Assembly: GCA_949752735.1 (NCBI GenBank)
Contig: OX457037.1
Coordinates: forward strand, 37,948,096 to 38,012,095
Direction of reading: 5' to 3'
Length of the DNA stretch: 64,000 nt
Origin: Lumbricus terrestris
Taxonomy: Eukaryota; Annelida; Clitellata; Crassiclitellata; Lumbricidae
The translations under genes were made by a program, and so were the position numbers. Positions 1 through 10,330 of this stretch are shown here, piece after piece; the stretch's first letter is position 1; every line of letters starts with the position of its first letter. Under the pieces are notes generated by a model. That model was given only the letters and a program-made list of their open reading frames with translations. It was not told the DNA's origin and did not search any database.

Positions 1-623
1 GAATACACCACAACTAATATTTGCACCAAAATAGCGATACAAGTTTTATCTAATTGCACTTAGTTCAGGTTCGAGCTCTATAGATTAGGTTGCTTATACT
101 TCCCTGTTCCCATTGATATTTTAGGACAGCCGATCCACCGTTTTCCGTCCTGTAGAAAGTTATTGAGTCGTCGGCCGATGCCAGAATTTCTCCGTCGGAA
201 GCGTATTATTAATTTAATCGTTGCCGGAAATCTTCTTAATTACACATCGATTCACAAGACATCGGAAGAACCTCGTCTTCTACCTGAGAAAACTTGCCAG
301 AATCGAAAATACCATCAATTTCACCACGTTTCACGATTTCCACAAGCGTAGGTCTTAGCCGGTTCAATTCTGCTGCCCGACTGAAGGTTTGCGCGTTAAT
401 TTGCCGCAAGAGAGCGCTTCTTGGCGCCTAAAACATCGCGTGATGTCTAACCAATCAAAAATCGCACGTGGCGGAAAGTTCCATTGAAAAATGCATGGGA
501 AGCTAAATATAGCGATGACCGCATCGATCAGTGCTAAGCATAGCACCCATGAATTCGTAATAGAAATAGCGGCCTTACTTAAGTAAATAAGTAAGGTAGC
601 TTGTAGCAACCTGGTTCGCTACA
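1..623 (-). repeat. 3' LTR of the gypsy element, cut by the window edge
   Basis: Positions 1-623 match 10572-11194 at a fixed offset of 10571, and the match stops at 623/624. In element orientation the LTR starts TGTAGCGAACC directly after a run of G. If it ends in CA it ends at the base before position 1, giving 624 bp. Visible signals on the minus strand are a TATATTTA box at about 504-511 and an ATTAAA poly(A) signal at 213-218. The short ORFs inside it occur identically in both LTRs and are not genes. Confidence 0.95.
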
Positions 624-636
624 CCCCCCACAACTT
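624..636 (-). promoter_or_regulatory. Polypurine tract of the gypsy element
   Basis: The plus strand shows six C followed by ACAACTT, which reads AAGTTGTGGGGGG in element orientation and abuts the TG that opens the 3' LTR. This is the expected place and composition for the primer of plus-strand DNA synthesis. The G run is the clearest part. Confidence 0.85.
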
Positions 637-640
637 ACTC

Positions 641-670
641 TTAAATTTACCAGTACCCTGGTAAATTTAA
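641..670. other. Perfect 13-bp stem-loop beside the polypurine tract
   Basis: TTAAATTTACCAG at 641-653 and its exact complement at 658-670 flank a TACC loop. It sits just upstream of the polypurine tract in element orientation, inside the untranslated 3' region of the element RNA. The function is unknown. The next 490 bases, up to the extra ORF, show nothing else recognisable. Confidence 0.8.
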
Positions 671-1163
671 TAATACTTCAGAGCTCGAACCGGATACATA
701 GTACTTGTATATCATCTAGCATGCTACAGCTCACAATGTCTCAGAAGTTGCATCAATTGGCATACAAATTTGTACAATGACTGATTATTAGTCAGTCATA
801 AGGGTTCACATATGCCCAACAACAGCTCTTAACTAATCGAGGTCTTCACACTGACCAACAAAGTCTTACTAATCTCCTCATTCACATAAACTGTCACAGT
901 TTTTATCATTAATAGGCCTACCTGCCATCAGATTACATACATCATATAGCAATGATATCTCGGAAAGGTAAAACATAGCAATGCAGGACATAGCATTTCC
1001 AATACAACTCAGTAACACAATTGTATAGTCCACATAAAATAACCAATTGAAATCATATCTTCATTTCACGACTAGTGTTATATGCTAGATTCCTCGATAC
1101 TAAATTATAGGAGCCTGGTACGTTTAAGCGGTAACATCACTGCTTACAACCAACTCGATAGCG

Positions 1164-1979
1164 TTAAACGAGGAATGGCCAGAACCATGCGGCCTTCTTA
1201 ATAGTAAACAGCGTTGTAACTATCGTTTCTACCTTCCACCACTCTCGACCAACAGGGTCTAGCAGGTCAGTTAGTGACGCGAGGAACACTTCCTCGGAAA
1301 GGGTGGTCGTTTGGGCTAAGAACCGGTGGGATACTTCCATGGCTAAGGTCCAGGTTCTGAAAGTCCACAGATTTTCCTCTTTCCACGGGGTTAGTGCGAG
1401 ACCATTCCCCTGCCCGTAGGCCGACTCAGGAGTAGGATCTCCTACCTCCCTCCTCCAACGATTTATCACGTCTAGGATCCTGGGCACAGTTGCCACCGTG
1501 TGAATGGTAGCCACCACAATGGGCACAGTTTCAGCACAGGTCAAGAGGGCGGGTGTCGACTCTAACAGAGCATCTAACTCTGTCCGTCCAAATTCTAACG
1601 GTCCCCTTTCGTAGAAGTATCGCACCAACATCCAGCTTACCCCAATCATTTCCAACCTGCTGGGAGTTTGACTGTCACCAGGCAGCTCATTTAGTTCCAG
1701 TAGAGAGGCTGTCCGCTGCGGAAGCTGCCCCAGAATACTCAAACTATCCGGACCTGACCCTAACGAGGGTTGTACTACGCCTTCACTGTTCGACATGGAG
1801 TCGGGTAGTTCCTCAACAGATTCCACCATATTACAGCCCGACGGAGTTGGACTCGCTGCAGCTGAAACTTCCTCTGATGATATCTCAATTGTTGGGTCAG
1901 TCTTCTGTTCCACTTCAGCTTCCTCATGACTTCCTACCCACGGGGATATCAAATCCAAGATGTCAATCTTATCTTCCAT
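1164..1979 (-). CDS. Extra ORF between pol and 3' LTR, 271 aa, unknown function
   Basis: This is an open frame of 271 codons starting at an ATG in strong context (G at -3, G at +4). Its end is about 540 bp from the 3' LTR. The first 100 or so residues are acidic and rich in Ser, Glu and Pro, as in a disordered region. The rest is more hydrophobic and probably helical, with Trp-rich stretches such as LTPWKEENLWTFRTW and a hydrophobic C-terminus ending AAWFWPFLV. I see no signal peptide, no clear membrane anchor, no cysteine pattern and no furin-like site, so it does not look like an Env glycoprotein. A splice acceptor sits 18 nt ahead of the ATG, which suggests expression from a spliced RNA, as for retroviral accessory or env genes. 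I do not recognise the family. It could also be a captured host fragment. The opposite-strand ORF at 1553-2023 is treated as its shadow. Confidence 0.7.
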   Translation of the reverse strand: MEDKIDILDLISPWVGSHEEAEVEQKTDPTIEISSEEVSAAASPTPSGCNMVESVEELPDSMSNSEGVVQPSLGSGPDSLSILGQLPQRTASLLELNELPGDSQTPSRLEMIGVSWMLVRYFYERGPLEFGRTELDALLESTPALLTCAETVPIVVATIHTVATVPRILDVINRWRREVGDPTPESAYGQGNGLALTPWKEENLWTFRTWTLAMEVSHRFLAQTTTLSEEVFLASLTDLLDPVGREWWKVETIVTTLFTIKKAAWFWPFLV

Positions 1980-1997
1980 GCCACTGGTTGTTTCGGT

Positions 1998-2020
1998 CTG
2001 TAAGAGGAAGAGTAATCGTT
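1998..2020 (-). promoter_or_regulatory. Predicted splice acceptor upstream of the extra ORF
   Basis: On the minus strand a pyrimidine-rich tract, ACTCTTCCTCTTACAG, ends in AG at 1999-1998. The ORF ATG follows 18 nt later. This is a strong acceptor by eye. A possible partner is the CAG|GTAGAA donor at 10854 in the 5' LTR. Confidence 0.6.
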
Positions 2021-3907
2021 TAACGTAACCCCATTAATTACACATAGTTACAATCACATAGCTTAACTACTTTTAGCAATTACCCACAATGAAGCTTAAC
2101 TACACACTACTTCCAGCAATTGCACGGAACCCTAGCGAGAGAAAGTCCTCTTAACACATGTAGTCATGTTCCGGCGCCAAATCTTATATTAATCCGTTAT
2201 TACATTTTTATACAGCAGTGGCGCTATACAAAATTTCGCATATAATAATCACAATCAACAAGAATCGCTATAGAAGAATCAATACCTTACACAATTTTAT
2301 GGTTATGATACTATACTAAATCTCAGGTACACAAGAGTCTGAGGCCATAATCCATTTAAACTTGTCATCAAAAGCCACAAAATGGGAAATGCATCTTCAA
2401 GCACACTCAGTCGCTCTCATACATACTACCATACTCTATCTCTTAGGCAATGTTTGATATCCACAAACCATCTTTTCTACTGCAATCCGAAACCAAGGTT
2501 CACCCATTCACCAAGCCAAACATTACAGCAATTTACACTTATGCTGGGTTTTACAGGCTCTCTTCCTGTCTATACCAAAGCCACTGCTAGTGAGTAAGCA
2601 ACATCAGATCATAACCTTAGGCAACTAATAATAATGCATACCAACATGCACACGTTTCATCATTACAGCAAGGCTAGGCTACCTGGAACAATTTAGGCAT
2701 TACTGCTCAGTTAAGCATACCCAAGGCATAAAGGATTTATTCCCATATCCTATAATAGTCTATTACATTACAACCCCTGCAGGAAGTAGTCTAAGACTGG
2801 ACGAATTCATCTCGTCACTAATCCACAGGCACAGCTTCACCATTGTATGCAATCTCCACTGCCTACTACAGTGATTCTGCCTCTAAGTCTATAATCCAAC
2901 TTATTCACTAACTCTCAGGGCGATGCTTACAATTAGGTGCTCTACTCAACTTTACCACACAATCTAGCACCACATCATCACCAAGTTAACCAGTCATTCA
3001 TCAAGTTACTCAGTCAGTCAATCACACAAGGTTATCCTTCAATCACCACGCAGAGTGCTAATTACTTCTACCATAGCATATTATAATCATAACTTTTTAA
3101 CTTGCAATCATTATTATGCAATTTACATACAAGCTCAAAATCTGCCCTTCTTCGTGGCAACAAGAAGCAATTCAAATATTTATACTGAGTTTAAAACTAC
3201 CCTTTTTATTTCAAACTAAAGGACTACCCTTTAAGCATTACGCTGGAGCTAATACTTACTAAATGTCCTTGTAGCACCACATCACTCTACATTACTTTCT
3301 TGTAACTGCTACTAAACACTTACTGTAAACATTTTCACATAGTTATAGTCAACTAGCTTACATCAGAAAGCACAGCATTTATGCACAAGAAAATAAAACA
3401 ATGTATTCCCACATCACATAGTTACATCTCATCAAAAAGCAAATAAAACAGAGAAGATTCTATTCTCCCATCGCTTACTCTCGTCGCCATTACACGACCT
3501 GGAGGGATTCTACACGAGACAAGTACAAGTATCTTTACTTGGTTATCTCTTATTTATCCCATTTCTTTATTATTCATCTCATCTACATAGTTACTTTTAT
3601 CATCAGAGGACACACATATAATCTGAAACACTTAAGCTACACTTCACGCTAATAAAACTATGCATTCTCACATAACCTATATCATCATATTACACTTCAT
3701 CACTGTAATCAACTTTCACATTTTTACACAGTAAGAAAGCACAATATATCAACGCACATTAAAATAAAAATGTAAACCTACATCTCAAGGCCACATATAA
3801 TATCATCAAAACACAACTAAAGCAGAGAAGACTCTATTCTCTATTCACCTACTTGTCGCCATTATGCGACAGGACCACCCTATCATATCACATTACATCA
3901 CATTACG
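2021..3907 (-). other. Non-coding spacer of the gypsy element
   Basis: About 1.9 kb separates the pol stop from the extra ORF acceptor. It is AT-rich, pyrimidine-poor on the minus strand, and has no ORF I would support. Near its pol end it contains a degenerate direct repeat: a block around 3445-3500 (AGAGAAGATTCTATTCTC, then GTCGCCATTA and CGAC) recurs around 3820-3872. I see no other feature. Confidence 0.6.
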
Positions 3908-6900
3908 CTATTCTCTATACCTACGGGGCGGTACAATGGTCCTACGCGGTCTCGAAGGGGCTACCTCTTCTTCTTCGCCCGAATCATTGGCATTCGCCAA
4001 AACCTCCAGGTCAACTGGTTCAACCAGGTCAGGGATAAGGTCCATCTCCCAGTCTCTAGGGGTTTCTCCTTCGTATCGTTTTAGTTTATCGACATAAACT
4101 AACTTAACCTGTGATCGGGCCGACTTCTGTATTTTATACAGGACAGGACCCAGTTGTGCCATAACTCGGTAGGGTCCAGTATAGGGTTTGTTCCATTTTT
4201 CCTTTACCCCGGGTCGTCGCCTCGGGTAGAAATACCAAACCCAAGACCCAATGGCAAAGGTAGCCGGTTTGACCCTCAGGTTGTAGCGGGCGCTCCTAGT
4301 GGTAGCCTGGCGCTGCATAACTTTCCTGGCAGTTTTAAAACCGGTTTGTACATTTTCAATTTGATTAGCAACAAAATCATCCACATTTAACAAGGTATTC
4401 ATGTCCCGCACATCCCCAAGCACTAAATCAATAGGCATGCACAATTCCCTTGACAGAAACAACCGATTCGGAGTGAATCCGGTACTTTCATTCTCGCTGG
4501 CTCGGTAGGCGGCCAGGACGTAGGGCAGATGCACATCCCAGTCTTTCTGATTCTGGGCTACCACCTTTCCCAGGAGGGCGTTCAGGGTCCGATGAAATCT
4601 TTCGACCGCGCCATTCGTGCTCGGCTTATAGGGGGTGGTACGGATCTTGTCGATTTGGAGGAGACGGCACAGTTCCTGAAACACGGCCGCCTCGAAGCAG
4701 GGCCCTTGGTCCGTCAGAATCTGCCGCGGGCACCCGAACCGGCAGAAGACTTCTTTCACGAGGACACGGGCCACGGTCGCTGCTTCTTGGTTGCGGATCG
4801 GATGCGCCTCCGCCCAGCGCGTGAAGTGATCGACAGCCGTCAGGATATAACGGTGTCCTTTGCTGGAGGTGGGATGCGGTCCGGTGATGTCTACTCCGAG
4901 GCATTCCATGGGCGCTCCTACGGCCATTGACTGTAGTCGACCTTGCTTGGGCGGTTTGCCTCTGAAGTATTGGGCGCAAGGCGTGCATCGCCTCAGTGCC
5001 ATCCGAACGTCCTCTCGCCACCCGGGCCAGTAGGCTCTCTTCTGTAACTGGGACAAGGTTCGTTTGATTCCCAGGTGTCCTCCAGTTATTCCTTCGTGGG
5101 ACAGCTGAATCAACGCTAACCGACGGTTAGGAGGTGGAATCAACTGGTAGTTAGCGACGTTGCCATCCTCTGCATCCAGCCATTTCCGTACCAACAGTTC
5201 ATCTCTCAACTCCAACTGCGGCCATTGGGAGATTAGGTTCTTTACGGCTCCACTCTGACTCCTTACTTCCTCGTAAGAAGGCGGATCGCTTGAGTCCAAC
5301 TTCTTCTGAATCACCCAGTCCAGATCAGCATCGGTTCTTTGCTCGTCACGCATGACAGTCCTGTTCCAATCCATTGGTAAGCCAGTTAGCCCATTCGAGA
5401 AGTCTCGCAGTTCCCGAACAGCTTGTATTTGTGGTGGAATGCGGGACATAGCGTCTGCGTTTCGGTGTGCCGTCCCTGCCCGGTGCTGAATGTCAAATTC
5501 AAATTCTTCTGTGATGGCTAACCAGCGCGCTTGCTGTCCGATGGGGAGAGGGGTTCTCCTCAACCATTGAAGCGCCGAATGATCTGTTCGAAGGAGAAAA
5601 CGGTGCCCCAGCAAGTACTGTCGGTAGGTCTTTAAGAAATGTACGATTGCGAGAAGCTCTCTTTTCGTTACATCATAATTCTGCTCAGCTCTCGAACAGA
5701 GGCGGCTTCCATAGCAAATGACTCGTTCTTGTCCTCGTTGGATTTGCGATAGAACAGCTCCTATGGCCTCTCCTGATGCATCAGTGTCAAGGACGTACAT
5801 TCCGTCGTCCAATGGTAAAGCCAGTATTGGTGCCTCGATAAGAAGTTGCTTCAACTGGGTGAAGGCCATTTCACACTCTTCAGACCAGAGAAAACGACAC
5901 CCCTTCCTTGTCAGGGCATGCAGCGGTTTAGCGATGTTAGAGAAGTCAGGGACGAACTTCCGGTAGTACGAGCACAATCCGATAAAGCCTCGGACTTCCC
6001 TAAGGTTTCTCGGAGTCGGCCAGCTCCGCACAGCAACTGTCTTTTCCGGATCGGTCGTGATTCCCTGCTCGCTGATCACATGTCCTAGGAATAGTACTTG
6101 TCGTTGTAGCAGATGACATTTGGACGGTTTCAATTTCAGTCCCACCTTGGCTAGACGCTCCAGCACCTGTTTTAGTCGGTTCAGGTGCGTCTCCAGGTCT
6201 TCGGCGAAAACAATGATGTCGTCAAGGTAGATGAGACATACCTCGAAATTCAATCCAGCCATTACTAGGTTCATCATTCGTGAAAAGGTGGCCGGCGAAT
6301 TGCAGGGGCCAAATGGTAAGACCCGAAACTGGAAGCTTCCTCTTCTAGTGATGAAAGCCGTCTTATGCCGGTCTCTTGGATGTACCGCTACCTGATGGTA
6401 ACCCGCACGGAGGTCGAAAGTGCTAAACCACCTTGCCCCGGCCAAAGCGTCAAGACTTTCGCCTATGAGGGGAAGGGGGTAGGCGTCCTTCCGGGTTTTA
6501 GTGTTCACCGCGCGGTAGTCCACACAAAACCTCGGGGTACCGTCTTTCTTCGTGACCATAACCACATTGCTGGCCCAAGCGGAAGCGGAGGGTTCAATGA
6601 GTCTTTGCTGCAACATTTGATTTACTTGTTCGTCGATGGTAGGTAGTACGGACATGGGTTGCCGCCGCAGCGATTGTCTAACAGGGCTTTCGGTCCCCGT
6701 CTCAATCTCGTGTTGAATCGCATCGGTGAAACCCAAGTCCCATTCATTTAAGGAGAAGGCCTTCTGATTTTCTAAGATGATTGCCTGTAATCTTTGCTGT
6801 ACTCCCTCCGGCACATCAGCTGCAATCTCTTCCCATAGCGGGGCCAGAATCTCGGTAACATCCTCTTCGGTTTGCTTCCTCGATGTCTCAGTGATGACTG

Positions 6901-9900
6901 CACAAGCGGAATCGGTCGTTGCAAGCGGCTCTTCGTCTGCTACGATAACCGGTTCGGCGGTGCATTGGATTCCTCTCTTTATCCAGATGGGTCGACTGGT
7001 CGGATTCATGACTCTGAGTGGCAGATCAAAAGTCCGGTGTGGGAGCAGGGTCCCTGCTAGAATGAGCCCGGAGTCCAACAGTTGAGGTCTGACAGCCCAT
7101 TGGGTGGTTACCGCCTTCAGGTTTGGTAATACTGCATGTGTCGTTATGTCCATTTCACTATTTGATGGCACTTGAACATCACGAGAAACGATTATTTTAC
7201 GACATAGTCCTGAACGGGTTTTACCATGAACGGTGAACCAGAAGTTCCGCACGAGGACCCATCTTTTCCCCATATGCCACATGACATTTTCTTTCACCAT
7301 CCAAGAGAGACCGAGGATCAGTTCAGTAACCTGCTCAGTTACCAGACAAGGAATTTCGAAGGCCTGATCTTCGATTTTCAGTTTCAGTACAGTTTCTCCC
7401 ATTACACGAATTGCAGACCCGTTAGCAGCTTGTAATAGTTGACTGGAACCGATAATTTCTTTCGAGTCCACTAACGACGCAGGGCATAATGTCATTTCAC
7501 TGCCAGAGTCTAACAAAGCTAGTAATTTCTTCCCTCTAATTGTCACGGACAGATAAGCGTCACTGTTTCCTTTTACATGTCTAGCGTTACTCACCCCAGG
7601 TCCTTCAGGTTCATCTTGCTCTCCAGTTGACGAAGAGGTTATTCTGCGAGGACAAACCCGGGCCAAATGTCCAACCTGGTTGCACTCGAAGCAGCGTCGG
7701 TTGTCAGGAGTTGTTCTTCGGTAGTTTTCATTCGGTTTCTGACTCCATCGTTGATTCCTATAGTTTGTGCCTCTCCATGCTGAAGAGGTGCGTTGCGGTT
7801 GCCATGGCGGATAGTGTCTTTCGGTCGATGGAGTATTTAGCAAGCAGTCCATTCTGTCACTCAATTGCTTTAATTGACGGGCGATGTCTTCGCGAAATTC
7901 TTTCGTATCACAATCTTCCGTTTCATTACTTTCCTTCACAATTTTGACTCGGCCTGGACGTCGTTCTTGGCGGTCCATGCCATCTTCATCAGCTCTGCGG
8001 TAGCCTTCCAGTCTCATGGCCGTTTTGTATGCATTGTCTAGGGTGACCGGTTCCCTCTCTCTCACTTTTAAGGCTAGCTCTTTATCTCGTAAGGCATCAA
8101 GGAAAGCTTTGATCGCTATAGTTTCACTGTGTGTTGACCTCGGTCCTGGAAATGCCAGAATCATTAATCGTCTTATGTCTTGGACTAAAGAACCCAGATC
8201 TTCTCCTACCTTCTGTCTGCGAGCACTTAGTTGAGTCTGGTACAAAACCATTTGGTCAGTGCTCCCATGTCTTAGCCTTAACCTGTCCATCAAGTCGGCG
8301 CATGTGGTGATTGTGTCAGAGTCAAATTCATAGAGAAGTTGATCTACAGGATCGTCCAGTGCGCAGGTCAGTTGTGCTAGTTTTTCGTCTTCTGTCCATC
8401 GATTGTTCTTGGAACACACCTCAAATTTTTTTAGGAACACCTCTACCGACGTTTTTCCATTATAATGACCTAGCTTCATGTGCGATCTCACCTTCTCCCT
8501 TGTTGAGTCGGCAGCTTCTTCTTGTTCTGTGTTGGTTGATGGAGTTGCATGACCACCAGTTGATGCTCGACTTTCAGCAGCAACTTGCACTGCTGGGAAA
8601 GAAAGACTGACTGTCTTTCCTTCAGCTGTTTTCAGACAGTTATCTTGACAGTTCACACTGGCTGAACTGAGCTTTTCTGACGATGGATGCAGTTGCATGA
8701 CCTTCACAGAGTTTTCCAGAACTGTGCTCGTCATGGGCCACGGTTGCATCTGGATCGGAAGAGAAACTGCTTCCGCGTAGACAGGGAAGACTGGAACAGG
8801 TGGAACCATCTTCTGACTGTATGGCGCATACATGGGCTGACCTGTTGCCCAATGTATGTATTCATTGCTGTGCGTGACTCGAGTTTCCGACGACAGGGAC
8901 ACCATGGACATGATCGGTCGACTCGAAGCAGATGTGTACGCGAACATCTGAGGAACTGATGCGAAGACTGGGAGGGTTCTTCCGGGTTCTGTTTTCGACT
9001 CGCAGAACAGGACATCAGAAGCAGCCGAGGTGACTGAAGCGGTCACTTGTGACAGCGTTTTACTCGGTGACCGGGATTTTTCTGCTTCAGGAACCGACGA
9101 GGGGGTGAAGGTGGCAGCCCATGGGGTAGCAGTCGCTGATGACCGGTGAGGATGTGCATCCCATGTTCCCACGTGGTCGTCGCTCAGCAACGAAGAATCC
9201 CCCATTTTTCCATCTGAAACTAAAAATCTAGGATTAGTACAAGTTTTACTATCTTTTTGCCGAACGCCTAACGCTTTTGTTTCTAGTTCGAATTTATGTA
9301 GCGCTCGCAAGTCGGTAACTTCTGAATCATCGTCTTCAGATTTATTTTCGATTCCAATTCTAACTAATTTATCTTGTTTTCGACGCATGTAATTTTCAAA
9401 GTCAAAATCTCTATACAAAACATTTGTATCATAATAATACATTGCTTGACCATGCAACATGTCAGTTGTATTTACTCTTTGACCTTGACCTTGACCTTGT
9501 AAATCATTTACCTTTTGACCTTGTAAGTCATTTACCTTTTGACCTTGACCTTGTAAATCCTTTGGTCTAGCACCAAAGTATTTCATCTGTACATCCATTC
9601 TTCTTGGATCATCTTGTGAAAAATTTTCTTTTCCATTTTCCACTTCTTCCCATAAATCTTCTGCTCTACTAAATCTGGGATCCATTATTATTTTACCCTC
9701 TGACCCATGACCTTTTGTAGCTTCATCCCACTTGCTGGAACCAATTGTGACGCGCGGGGGCGCCGCCTGTCCTACCGTTTCCGCCCCCAAATTAATGGGC
9801 TCTACTGTTGCGCACCCCCTTAAGCGCGGTTGAGGAAAGCTGGGTCCTAGGTCAAGGGTTTTGGTGTCAATGGTAGCGGGTTCGAATCCTAACCTAGGGT

Positions 9901-10330
9901 GTGAGCTTCTCTGGTTACCAAATTCCTCAGGATGGGCCGATATTGGACATATGTCAGCGGTGGCTGTTAAGCTCACAACAGCCCCACTAAATGGGTGCTT
10001 ATCTGGGTTCGATTCCTCAACTTTTCCCCAAGCTCCATCACCAACTTTACCTTCAGCTACCGACTTCACCATTGTTTCACATTCTTTCTGGCGGGAACTT
10101 AATTGGGCTTGCTGCATGGAAACTAGATTCAGCTCTTCGGCTAGACCGGTTAAAATGCTACTCTGGCGCTCCATAAACTGTTCTATTGTAGTCATTTGCT
10201 TCTGTAATACAGCAGGGTCTAAGTCATCAGTATTGTCTGTAGTCCCCAACTCAAGGGTTTCTCTCGGACATAACTCATCTTCCTCTTGTCCTGTCCCTAA
10301 GACACTGTCCGTTTCCCCGTCGGAGTCCAT
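3908..10330 (-). CDS. Gag-Pol polyprotein, Ty3/gypsy, 2140 aa
   Basis: A single frame encodes Gag and Pol with no frameshift or stop between them. Approximate residues: an acidic N-terminus with a heptad-like helix at 45-90; a Gln/Gly/Lys repeat (DLQGQGQKVN type) at about 254-286; the retrotransposon Gag core at about 610-800; a CCHC knuckle (CFECNQVGHLARVC) near 880; aspartic protease DSG near 941; reverse transcriptase about 1225-1400 with YLDD near 1369; RNase H about 1510-1625 with DTDASG; an integrase HHCC zinc domain about 1744-1785; a D,D35E core with Asp near 1813 and 1873 and Glu near 1909; and GPY/F (YTGPYRV) near 2054. There is no chromodomain. The Gag part has an unusually long stretch, about 600 residues, before the recognisable core. 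Every catalytic motif I looked for is present. The start is the ATG at 10330, the first in frame after the leader. Confidence 0.96.
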   Translation of the reverse strand: MDSDGETDSVLGTGQEEDELCPRETLELGTTDNTDDLDPAVLQKQMTTIEQFMERQSSILTGLAEELNLVSMQQAQLSSRQKECETMVKSVAEGKVGDGAWGKVEESNPDKHPFSGAVVSLTATADICPISAHPEEFGNQRSSHPRLGFEPATIDTKTLDLGPSFPQPRLRGCATVEPINLGAETVGQAAPPRVTIGSSKWDEATKGHGSEGKIIMDPRFSRAEDLWEEVENGKENFSQDDPRRMDVQMKYFGARPKDLQGQGQKVNDLQGQKVNDLQGQGQGQRVNTTDMLHGQAMYYYDTNVLYRDFDFENYMRRKQDKLVRIGIENKSEDDDSEVTDLRALHKFELETKALGVRQKDSKTCTNPRFLVSDGKMGDSSLLSDDHVGTWDAHPHRSSATATPWAATFTPSSVPEAEKSRSPSKTLSQVTASVTSAASDVLFCESKTEPGRTLPVFASVPQMFAYTSASSRPIMSMVSLSSETRVTHSNEYIHWATGQPMYAPYSQKMVPPVPVFPVYAEAVSLPIQMQPWPMTSTVLENSVKVMQLHPSSEKLSSASVNCQDNCLKTAEGKTVSLSFPAVQVAAESRASTGGHATPSTNTEQEEAADSTREKVRSHMKLGHYNGKTSVEVFLKKFEVCSKNNRWTEDEKLAQLTCALDDPVDQLLYEFDSDTITTCADLMDRLRLRHGSTDQMVLYQTQLSARRQKVGEDLGSLVQDIRRLMILAFPGPRSTHSETIAIKAFLDALRDKELALKVREREPVTLDNAYKTAMRLEGYRRADEDGMDRQERRPGRVKIVKESNETEDCDTKEFREDIARQLKQLSDRMDCLLNTPSTERHYPPWQPQRTSSAWRGTNYRNQRWSQKPNENYRRTTPDNRRCFECNQVGHLARVCPRRITSSSTGEQDEPEGPGVSNARHVKGNSDAYLSVTIRGKKLLALLDSGSEMTLCPASLVDSKEIIGSSQLLQAANGSAIRVMGETVLKLKIEDQAFEIPCLVTEQVTELILGLSWMVKENVMWHMGKRWVLVRNFWFTVHGKTRSGLCRKIIVSRDVQVPSNSEMDITTHAVLPNLKAVTTQWAVRPQLLDSGLILAGTLLPHRTFDLPLRVMNPTSRPIWIKRGIQCTAEPVIVADEEPLATTDSACAVITETSRKQTEEDVTEILAPLWEEIAADVPEGVQQRLQAIILENQKAFSLNEWDLGFTDAIQHEIETGTESPVRQSLRRQPMSVLPTIDEQVNQMLQQRLIEPSASAWASNVVMVTKKDGTPRFCVDYRAVNTKTRKDAYPLPLIGESLDALAGARWFSTFDLRAGYHQVAVHPRDRHKTAFITRRGSFQFRVLPFGPCNSPATFSRMMNLVMAGLNFEVCLIYLDDIIVFAEDLETHLNRLKQVLERLAKVGLKLKPSKCHLLQRQVLFLGHVISEQGITTDPEKTVAVRSWPTPRNLREVRGFIGLCSYYRKFVPDFSNIAKPLHALTRKGCRFLWSEECEMAFTQLKQLLIEAPILALPLDDGMYVLDTDASGEAIGAVLSQIQRGQERVICYGSRLCSRAEQNYDVTKRELLAIVHFLKTYRQYLLGHRFLLRTDHSALQWLRRTPLPIGQQARWLAITEEFEFDIQHRAGTAHRNADAMSRIPPQIQAVRELRDFSNGLTGLPMDWNRTVMRDEQRTDADLDWVIQKKLDSSDPPSYEEVRSQSGAVKNLISQWPQLELRDELLVRKWLDAEDGNVANYQLIPPPNRRLALIQLSHEGITGGHLGIKRTLSQLQKRAYWPGWREDVRMALRRCTPCAQYFRGKPPKQGRLQSMAVGAPMECLGVDITGPHPTSSKGHRYILTAVDHFTRWAEAHPIRNQEAATVARVLVKEVFCRFGCPRQILTDQGPCFEAAVFQELCRLLQIDKIRTTPYKPSTNGAVERFHRTLNALLGKVVAQNQKDWDVHLPYVLAAYRASENESTGFTPNRLFLSRELCMPIDLVLGDVRDMNTLLNVDDFVANQIENVQTGFKTARKVMQRQATTRSARYNLRVKPATFAIGSWVWYFYPRRRPGVKEKWNKPYTGPYRVMAQLGPVLYKIQKSARSQVKLVYVDKLKRYEGETPRDWEMDLIPDLVEPVDLEVLANANDSGEEEEVAPSRPRRTIVPPRRYRE
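9470..9570 (-). repeat. In-frame tandem repeat in the Gag N-terminal region
   Basis: GACCTTG and CATTTACCTTTTGACCTTG units recur here. On the minus strand they encode repeats of DLQGQ, GQ and KVN. Units are multiples of three, so the frame is kept. This is a low-complexity segment likely to vary in length between copies of the element. Confidence 0.85.

Noticed and set aside
163..609. Short ORFs inside the LTR (62 and 81 aa), repeated at 10734-11180
   Set aside because: They lie over the promoter and RNA ends of the LTR and have no codon or domain signal. Their identity in both copies only reflects LTR identity.
1553..2023. Plus-strand ORF of 156 aa opposite the extra gypsy ORF
   Set aside because: It overlaps the minus-strand frame fully. 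The minus frame has the ATG context and the acceptor, so this is a shadow.
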